A DNA stretch of 64,000 nt. It comes from Salvia splendens (taxonomy: Eukaryota > Streptophyta > Magnoliopsida > Lamiales > Lamiaceae). The stretch is taken from contig NC_056034.1 in assembly GCF_004379255.2 (NCBI RefSeq), forward strand, positions 2,792,501 to 2,856,500. The letters are read 5' to 3'. Shown in pieces: positions 57,207 through 64,000 of this stretch. The first letter of the stretch is position 1. Each line of letters opens with the position of its first letter. Position numbers and translations under genes: made by a program. The notes under the pieces were generated by a model. That model worked only from the letters and a program-made list of their open reading frames with translations. It was not told where the DNA came from and made no database searches.

Positions 57207-57754
57207 ATCCGCGGGCTTTACTTGTTCGTATCTTTTCGCGATACGCCCCCAGAAACCGCCCTCACACTTGTTGGCTAAAATAGGGTCCTCAGATATCTTT
57301 GTCCAACAATGAGCAAGAGCAATCGACTCCTCTATGGAGTAGGTACTCATCGTCCGCCTAGGTTCAGAAGCCTCCCCGACTGTCTCCATCTTCTTCCCCT
57401 TCATGTCGGGCACCTTGTTGCTGAAGTTCATATCACCGTGGAGAGAGTAATAAAATTAAAATTGGGATTGAAAAGGGATGAATGCAAATTGATGAAGAAT
57501 GAGGTATATATAATGGATTAAAAATTGAATTAAATTAAAAAAAAATAATAAAAGGGGATATCGGCTCCATCATCGGCCCGAGCCCCCGCAATGGAGGCTC
57601 ATCGCAGGCCGATGCGGAGCTGATATTGCCATCGGCGCAGGGGCGGAGGCCGTGGGGGGTGGAGATGGTCTCCCTCCCCACAATGGTGACCTGTGAGAGG
57701 CGATAGGGGGGCCGATCGCTAGGCCGTTGCGATCGGCCCCCATTGTGGATGCCC
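57207..57754 (-). mobile_element. Truncated PIF/Harbinger element with the first half of ORF1
   Basis: The right end reads CCCCCATTGTGGATGCCC followed by TTA, a Harbinger-type terminus. From there the minus strand opens ORF1 at 57,431 (MNFSNKVPDMKGKKMETVGE), with Myb-like sequence STYSIEESIALAHCWTKISE and GGFWGRIAKRYEQVKPADR. It breaks off exactly at the hAT end. The segment near 57,560-57,740 is GC-rich with repeated CGATCGGCC words. Confidence 0.6.
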
Positions 57755-58656
57755 TTAGGGTTTGTTCATGTCAGCTTTTGAACATTGTAAGCACTCCAAA
57801 GACTCACTTTGAGAATCAATCTTCGTCTTTGAAGATTTATCAATACCCCTTATGGTTGCATTCAATCTTTTGTGGGACTAAGATTATATGTTAAGGTATG
57901 CTTTACTAATCAATTTAGTGGAGCCATTAAATTTTTGTTTTGGTAAAAATTGTCTTAGGTTGTCTGCATTATTTTAGAGACCGCTTATAGGTTCCAAACA
58001 TGAATCTAACTCATGTTTCTTAGTTTCACAAGATTCATATGACTTAGTTCCTTATGTCTTATGTTTGCATTATGCTGGCAATTGAATGTTTCATACGTGA
58101 ATTTCTTTTGTAATGCCTTATGGACTCGGATTCGAATCCGGATATCGATCCGATGATTAAGGGATATTATGACTAAATTTGCATCGTGGGATATGGATGA
58201 TATGGATTTGGAAAAAGGGTCTCATTTTCTTGAGACTGAAAATAAATTTAGATCGGAGCTTAACAAAATTCAACTCAAATCCGATCCATTACCATTTCAT
58301 AGATGAGAACCAACATTTCTTAATTCTTAATCCATCAAGATAAATGCATAAATCATGCCTTGTATGTACGAAATTCGTTCAAAGAAACCCAACAATGGGC
58401 CGCATAAGTCGGCCCACAGGGTAATTTGTCTGAAAACAAATTTGAAACTGTTCAATCTATCAAAACACATGATCGATTATTTTGGCTATTTTTGTCAAAC
58501 TTAAAGAAAAGCATATGTGTGACATGAAAATAAGAAAGTGCATTGCAAATTCTTGCGAACAATGGCGAAACTTGTTAATCCACTTATTATTTCAGGCTTC
58601 AGCTGGTGTAGTATTGTGGGCATCAAACAAAGAACATAACTTAGAGAGTTTAAAAT
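57755..58656. other. Intergenic DNA without recognised genes
   Basis: Nothing coding seen. Two adjoining palindromes (GGATTCGAATCC and CGGATATCGATCCG-like) lie near 58,128-58,155. No function is assigned to them. Confidence 0.35.
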
Positions 58657-59448
58657 TTAAATAACAAATCCACCATTGACTCGAATGACTTGACCATTGA
58701 CCCATTGGCCCGCATCGGAAACGAGAAACCCAGTAATCTGGGCGATATCATTGGGCTGGCCCAGTCGGCCCATTGGGCAAGCATCCACCAACCTCTGCAC
58801 CATCTCTTCACTCTTACCCGCGAAAAACAGCTCCGTCGCCACCGGCCCCGGCGCCACGCAGTTTACCGTTATCCCGCTCCCCTTTAATTCCTTGGCTACA
58901 ATCTTCCCCATCATCTCCACCGCCGCCTTCGACGCCGCATACGCCGCGTACCCCGGCAGCGCCGCCCCCACCACCGAGGTCGATATCAGGACGATCCTCC
59001 CGCCGCCGCCCCGCGCCAGCCGGTTCGCCGCCTCACGGCAAGTCAGAAACGCGCCCCTGGCGTTCACGTTGAACATCGCGTCCCAATCCTCGACCGTCGT
59101 GTCGGCTACGGCTGGATACTTGGGATCCGAAACTCCGGCGCAGTTTATGAGGATGTGCGCCGGAGTTCCGAATTCCTGCTCCGCTCGATCGAAGAGTGAT
59201 CTGACGTCGTCTGGATTGGACACGTCGGCCTTCACGGCGACGGCGATTGGAAGAGCTTCGGCGGTGGCTTTGGCGTTGAGCTCGGAGGCGAGGAGATCGG
59301 CTTGGGTTGAGCTGGAGGTGTAGTTGATGACTAGCTTCGCGCCGAGTGAACGGAGGTGGATGGCCATTTCCCGGCCGATTCCGCGCGAAGCTCCTGTCAC
59401 TATTGCTACGCGGCCATGGAGATTTGCGGAGGCGGTGCTTGCTGCCAT
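58657..59448 (-). CDS. Short-chain dehydrogenase/reductase (NADPH-dependent aldehyde reductase-like)
   Basis: An intronless 263-residue classical SDR. Cofactor-binding TGASRGIG lies at residues 19-26, the NAG-equivalent as NCAG, a catalytic Ser (LISTS), YAAYAASK carrying the YxxxK pair, and PGPVATELF after it. It ends GGFVI. It matches the plant NADPH-dependent aldehyde reductase-like group; many members detoxify reactive carbonyls, some in plastids. There is no clear transit peptide (starts MAASTASANLHGRVAIVTGA), so a cytosolic location is likely. It is strongly GC-rich (CGCCGCC runs) compared with the neighbouring DNA. Substrate not determinable. Confidence 0.92.
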   Translation of the reverse strand: MAASTASANLHGRVAIVTGASRGIGREMAIHLRSLGAKLVINYTSSSTQADLLASELNAKATAEALPIAVAVKADVSNPDDVRSLFDRAEQEFGTPAHILINCAGVSDPKYPAVADTTVEDWDAMFNVNARGAFLTCREAANRLARGGGGRIVLISTSVVGAALPGYAAYAASKAAVEMMGKIVAKELKGSGITVNCVAPGPVATELFFAGKSEEMVQRLVDACPMGRLGQPNDIAQITGFLVSDAGQWVNGQVIRVNGGFVI

Positions 59449-59968
59449 TGATGCAATTGAGAGGTATGAAACTGTGAATAACTGCAGTTTTTTGGAAGCT
59501 CAACACAAACAAAGTTGCACTTGCAATATAAATAAATAAAAAGTGGTACTAGTTTGACCATGAACACAATTTCATTGGTAGTAATATATTTATTGAATCA
59601 AATCAAGCATGTTCTCTAGTGATTAGTGAAGCTGAGGTAAGCGAATACGTAGCATACTAATCATAGAATCATGCCTTCGCACCCACAATCTATTACTTAA
59701 ATTGCAACTTGTTGGCTCTAAAAAATGTTTTAGTACTTGTTAATGTATTGAAATCAAGCTTCTGAAAATGAAAAATGAAAACTACTACTATTAATCTCTA
59801 GAAACACTGGTTAGACAAGAAGCTGATGAGAAAGTGTGCTACAATCTTAATTTGTATCATATCAAGGAGAGGAATACACATCCTCAACTAGAGTCTAGAC
59901 ACTTGCAAAAGTGGTTCTTTACATATCTTAAACACCAAAATACAGAGAAATTTGAAGAAAACAGCTAG
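59449..59968. other. Short intergenic region
   Basis: Contains the 5' flank of the SDR and the 3' flank of the DUF620 gene (both minus strand). No further feature seen. Confidence 0.35.
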
Positions 59969-61523
59969 TCATCGGTGTAATGGTGATCTCCAATCAAGAT
60001 TCTGTTGAGGATAGTCTTTGTGCATCTCTTGGGGAGGAATGAATGTGTCCAAGGAAAGCCCGGGAACATTAAAAGCAAGATCATCAATGCTGTAACTCTC
60101 TTCCATCCTGGTAACCCCATGCCCTGCTCTGAGGTTATCTCCAAACCTTGTAATGACGACGCTGGATTGGCCAGAATGGGCGATCATCATCCCCTCCACA
60201 GGACGGTAGTCATCCACTTTAGTGGACATGGTGGTTTCCCAGTATGTAGGGTGGCAGCCAGGGGTCTGGATTCTGGTTAAGTATGAGTCTTCCAAGTAGA
60301 CGAGGAGGCCGCTCCTCTGGCTGAAGTAGCCCACACTCACATGCTTGATCATCTCAGCAGTCGTGTCGCTCCTCTCAGCTAGATCGCCGTGCTCTGCTGA
60401 CAACTTGAGCACGAAGCAGTCGACACCTGAGATGTGCTTCTCCCCCATGTACTGAGCGAAAGAGAAGACCTTTGATATGGCTAGTGGATCCAGTCCCTGA
60501 AAAAGGATTTAACGGTTGGTGCAGGATGGTAAAAGAATAGGTAAATAGTGTCCAAAAAGGGTATTAATTCTCGTTGCATCTACTTACCTAACTATACCAG
60601 CAAAGAGCTAGACCATAGTTGAAGTAATAATTTATCATTGTGCCAAAGACTTGTAAAACTAGAAATGTTGGCAGCAGTGAAATGGAAAGATGGGGTGGCT
60701 TGCCTGAAGAGCGCGTCGGAGAGGGCGGACGCCCCCTTTGGCGGCATGAGCACCGAGCCAGGGGGTGTGGCGCCAAGCCAGATTGCCATCGCTACCTGCG
60801 ACGACCTTGTGGCCGGCCACAGCCAGCTCGATCAGCCATTTGTCAGGAACCATTTGCCATATGACGAAGCAGCCCTTTTGGGGAACACCAGCAGGGTCAC
60901 CCACCATGGCCATCGCCACCGTCCCGGTTGCGTACATGTTCTTGACCTCCCCCTCCAGCCTCCGGCAGCCGGTTGCGGCTGTGAAGTGGTGGATTATGTA
61001 TTGAGCCGAGGAAGACACCTAATTAAGGCATGAAATTTCAGCAGGCAGTAAAATTCTTTTGTGAATTGATGTGGTTAGAGTGGATGAAATGTGCATTAAA
61101 GTCTAGTGCAGCAATAAAATCGATTTGGGGGTGGCAGTTGGATAAAATGAATATGAGATTCTTCTAGGCGAATCTTGATTAATACTAGACAGCGAAGTAA
61201 CATAGTAATACTAAGAGTGGGGGTCCTAATCCTAATCTTAATGTTAATCTTGTAGCATAATGAAATGCAGAAATGATGTAAAAGCAAAAAGAGAGAAGAA
61301 GAAGAAGAAGAAGACTGACTTGAGAAATGGGGAGGAGGGAGTCGACTGAAACGGGGAAGAGGGGGCAGCCAAGAACGCTCAAGAGAATCTTGAGATCAGA
61401 TTTCTTGTGGAAAAGCTGAGGGAAATGGTTTCTCAGCCAGTTGGTCCACGTTTGAGCTTTTTTGCTGCAGCTTTCTTCATTTGAGAGCTCCTCTGATACA
61501 GGAGCCAGACTCACACGATTCAT
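59969..61523 (-). CDS. DUF620 family protein, 3 exons, 348 residues
   Basis: Exons 61,320-61,523, 60,704-61,018 and 59,969-60,496, joined in phase 0. The first ATG in frame is 61,523 (MNRVSLAPVSEE). The protein matches the plant DUF620 (PF04788) family: SSSAQYIIHHFTAATGCRRL, YATGTVAMAMVGD, QKGCFVIWQMVPDKW, LAWRHTPWLGAHAAKG, then exon 3 with ISGVDCFVLKLSAEHGDLAE, VSVGYFSQRSGLLVYLEDSY, STKVDDYRPVEGMMIAHSG and the end FNVPGLSLDTFIPPQ. Biochemical role unknown. The second intron has a GC donor (CAG|GCAAGC). All blocks are present, so the gene looks functional. Confidence 0.87.
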
Positions 61524-62111
61524 CTCATTTGCGACCTTACTTCTTCTCTTTTGATTTGATCTTATATTTAGCAAGAGAGAGAGAGTGTGGGGAGTCTGCT
61601 GAAGACTTTAAAGGGTGCACCTGGACCGGGATTTAGCCTTTTGTTCCCACCACGTGCACTTGATGCGCGTGTCGGGACAATGCATTACTCAGTAGTAGTT
61701 GTAATACTGCAGCAGCAACCAATGCACAGCTAAGTTTAGTTTACTAAAATCAGACACACATTGACTCGTAAATATTGACGCCATTTATTAGCCAGTTGTG
61801 TGGTGTATGATGACTCTGTAGAGTAGATTAATTGCAGTGCCGATTTTTTGTAGCAAGGATGATGGGAAATTTCATGTAAAAAAGGTGTCGATGTATACTT
61901 AAATAGCATCTGAAAATTGAAACTATGGATTATTAAATTACTCGAAGATCTAATCTAGGAAAAGTAGTTAGCAAACTGGGATATACTATTAGATTATTTA
62001 ATACCGAAAAAAACTCAGACAAACCGTACGTCGTGAGCTGTTTCTCTTTGACATTTTGCTACAAAGAATCAGTCCCTATATGCAATGAAAATGAATGGAG
62101 TTTGTAAACTG
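61524..62111. other. Promoter region of the DUF620 gene and intergenic DNA
   Basis: Leader-like GAGAGAGAGAG run at about 61,573-61,586, and CACGTGCACTTGATGCGCGTG-like words (a CACGTG G-box core) near 61,650-61,670 that may be regulatory. Otherwise nothing recognised. Confidence 0.35.
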
Positions 62112-64000
62112 AGGCCATCCACAACGCTGTCTCTATACCGTTTCTTAAACCGTCTCTTAACTACTATTTGAGCACTATTTGAGGGCCCCACTGTCCTTTT
62201 TTCCTCCATCTCTTAACTAAGAGACGGAACCTGCAACGCTCCGTCTCTTAACCGTCTCTATACAGTCTCTTAATTACTATTCATTCAATTTAATTTATAA
62301 TTTTTTTTAAAACCCAATTCAATTTAAACAAACACACTTTATTAAAATTAAAACAATATTACAACTTAACATTAAAAAAACGAAGACATAATTAAAATTC
62401 TAAAAAATAAAAATGACATAATTTAATCTTCTCCGCCAAAGTTTTCCCAAATGTGCTCAATTAGATCCTCTTGGAGTTGGGTGTGGGCGCTAGAGTTGCG
62501 TGTCCTTGCCCGAATAGCCAACCGTTCTTGTATAGATGGATGCGCTCCACTTCGCGGCGGACTACTTGCGGTTGAGCTTCCGGGGGATTCGGGGTCGAAC
62601 TAATTTCCGGCATCGGGTCCTTCGTCTCGGACAATCATGTTGTGCAAGATTATGCACGTATACATGATGTCGACCATGCTCTCCATGAACCACGAACGAG
62701 CCGGGGCTTTGATGATGTTGAAGCGCGCTTGGAGAACCCCGAACGCCCTCTCCACATCCTTGCGCGCAGCCTCCTGCTTCTGCGCAAAAAGAGCCTGCTT
62801 TGGGTTCGCTGGCCTGCCGCACGTCTTCACGAAGGTCGGCCACTTCGGGTAGATGCCGTCGGCGAGATAGTACCCCATTTTATACCGCCGGTTGTTGGCG
62901 ACGAAGTTGATGGCCGGCGCTTTACCATCCAAAACTTCGGTAAAGAGGTCGGACTGTTGGAGCACGCTTACGTCGTTGTTCGAGCCAGGGACCCCGAAGT
63001 ACGCGTGCCAGATCCAAAGTCGGTAGTCAGCAACAGCCTCGAGTACAACGGTTGGGTGGGTGCCTTTGTGGCCGCTCGTGTAGGAACCCCTCCAAGCCAC
63101 CGTGCAATTCTTCCATTGCCAGTGCATGCAATCGACACTGCCAAGCATCCCGGGGAATCCGTGCACTTGTTCGTGCAGGTTGAGGAGGAACTGACAATCC
63201 TCCGTGGTTGGCCTCCGGAGAAATTCGTCACTGAAGGCTGCCCGGACGCCTCTGCAGAAGTTGAGCAAGCACAAGCGCCCAGTGCTGTCTCCGATGTGCA
63301 GGTATTCGTCGAATATGTCGGCCGTTTGTCCAGTCGCAAGCTGCCGGATGGCTGCAGTACATTTCTGCAGCGTCGTGTGGCTGGGACGACCGACCGCGTC
63401 GAACCCTTCTCGGAAGAACTCCTCCCTGGCCGCCAAAGTATTCGCTATGTGGAGAAATAGCGGTTTCCGCATGCGGAAACGGCGACGGAAATAGGTATCT
63501 CCCCAAATCGGGTTATCGCAGAAGTAGTCGCGTACTAACCGTGCGGCGGCTTCCTCCCGGTTCCGATTGATGTACTTCCGGGAGCGTCGTGGGGGTGGTG
63601 CGGCTTCCTCCGCCTCTCGTCGTCGATCTTCTTCGAGTGATTGTTCCATTAATTGGCGCATTTGCTCAAAAGGATCCATTTGTTTGAGTTGATTGAAGAT
63701 GGAAATTGGAGTGATAGAGAGGATTTGAGAGGAATAGATGTGTGTTTGTGTTTGAAATGAGTATGAAATAGAATTATTTATAGAGTAAAAAAATTAAAAA
63801 TTTAAAAAATGAAAATAAATATTTAACGGTAATATTACCGTTTGAAAAAAAATTTTTTTATTAAAAATCGATTTTTTTTTAAAAAAATGAATTATTGCGT
63901 CATCAGTGACGACGCCCACTCGCGGGCCAGCGAGTGGGCGTCACGCACGCATGGGGACGTGCCACGTGTCCCTGGCGCGTGGCGAGACATCTCGTCTCGT
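62112..64000 (-). mobile_element. PIF/Harbinger DNA transposon, partial at window end
   Basis: The left terminus is near 62,112 (GGCCATCCACAACGCTGTCT). It is followed by subterminal copies of CCGTCTCTTAA in both orientations (for example CTCTTAACTAAGAGACGG). The transposase lies inside. The other end and any ORF1 are beyond 64,000; the last 150 bp (CGCCCACTCGCGGGCCAGCG) is GC-rich and palindromic, so the right subterminal region may be near. Confidence 0.75.
62600..63679 (-). CDS. PIF/Harbinger transposase (HARBI1-like nuclease), probably C-terminally truncated
   Basis: A 359-residue intronless ORF. The N-terminal half has the helix-turn-helix-like region (TTLQKCTAAIRQLATGQTAD). The DDE nuclease follows: first Asp in MLGSVDCMHWQWKNC, second in YYLADGIYPKW, Glu in ARKDVERAFGVLQARF. 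Core spacing and length look intact. It ends at a TAG (62,600-62,602) after DEGPDAGN. The same frame continues for about 58 codons to a TAA at 62,423-62,425 with family-like sequence (LQEDLIEHIWENFG), so the TAG looks like a recent nonsense change. The DDE core is unaffected, so activity cannot be excluded. Confidence 0.9.
   Translation of the reverse strand: MDPFEQMRQLMEQSLEEDRRREAEEAAPPPRRSRKYINRNREEAAARLVRDYFCDNPIWGDTYFRRRFRMRKPLFLHIANTLAAREEFFREGFDAVGRPSHTTLQKCTAAIRQLATGQTADIFDEYLHIGDSTGRLCLLNFCRGVRAAFSDEFLRRPTTEDCQFLLNLHEQVHGFPGMLGSVDCMHWQWKNCTVAWRGSYTSGHKGTHPTVVLEAVADYRLWIWHAYFGVPGSNNDVSVLQQSDLFTEVLDGKAPAINFVANNRRYKMGYYLADGIYPKWPTFVKTCGRPANPKQALFAQKQEAARKDVERAFGVLQARFNIIKAPARSWFMESMVDIMYTCIILHNMIVRDEGPDAGN

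Noticed and set aside
58697..59323. 208-codon plus-strand ORF over the SDR gene
   Set aside because: Complement of a GC-rich coding exon; the SDR motifs on the minus strand are unambiguous.
62642..63460. 272-codon plus-strand ORF over the Harbinger transposase
   Set aside because: Mirror frame of the transposase; no independent motifs.
1..64000. tRNA, rRNA or organellar DNA insertions
   Set aside because: I scanned for cloverleaf box pairs and plastid or mitochondrial coding motifs and saw none beyond the SINE-like A/B boxes at 48.2 kb. A tRNAscan run would be decisive.

Overview
The window is nuclear DNA of a flowering plant. It has intron-rich plant genes (KIN-7 kinesin, DUF620, BAHD acyltransferase), AT-rich intergenic DNA, and typical angiosperm mobile elements (Copia, Tat-lineage Gypsy, hAT, PIF/Harbinger, Stowaway- and Mutator-type MITEs). 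A eudicot is likely. An asterid of the Lamiales (Salvia-like) is my guess from general look, not something the sequence proves.

Layout. 1-8.3 kb: a 23-exon kinesin-7 gene (+). 9.2-16.3 kb: a mitochondrial ribosomal protein L12 gene (-) whose 5' UTR intron carries a complete young Copia retrotransposon (10,679-15,704; 499-bp LTRs differing at 3 sites; target duplication GCTTC). 16.9 kb: an orphan terminal exon resembling a chromomethylase-type DNA methyltransferase (-). 18.5-28.8 kb: a complete, very young Tat-lineage Gypsy element (-; 569-bp LTRs differing at 1 site; target duplication TTATA). It carries gag-protease, RT with two RNase H domains and integrase on one strand, and on the opposite strand an intron-containing gene with a 'putative gypsy type transposon' domain plus a second coiled-coil ORF. 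29.2 kb: a TMCO1-type ER calcium channel gene (-). 30-39 kb: gene-poor, AT-rich DNA with MITEs, two local tandem duplications and two arrays of a degenerate 21-bp repeat. 39.3-45.0 kb: an 8-exon conserved plant gene (NST1-like, +). 45.6-47.5 kb: a plastid-type methyltransferase-like gene (-). 48.2-49.5 kb: nested SINE/hAT/Stowaway insertions. 50.0-51.6 kb: a BAHD acyltransferase (-). 51.7-57.8 kb: repeats, including a decayed hAT lying between two oppositely oriented halves of a PIF/Harbinger ORF1. 58.7-59.4 kb: a short-chain dehydrogenase (-). 60.0-61.5 kb: a DUF620 gene (-). 62.1-64.0 kb: a PIF/Harbinger element running off the window, with transposase.

The host genes are unrelated housekeeping or metabolic genes and form no pathway. 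The most unusual biology is in the Gypsy element. Its gag stop codon is UAG followed by CAAUCA, an exact match to the tobamovirus-type readthrough context, in frame with pol. It also has an antisense, apparently spliced gene set between integrase and the 3' LTR. The Copia element has five copies of an 11-bp motif at an exact 22-bp period in its U3, and a primer-binding site almost identical to that of the Gypsy element. Both young retrotransposons nevertheless carry disabling stops or frameshifts.

Exon boundaries were read by eye from splice sites and reading frame. Functional names rest on motif recognition without database searches.
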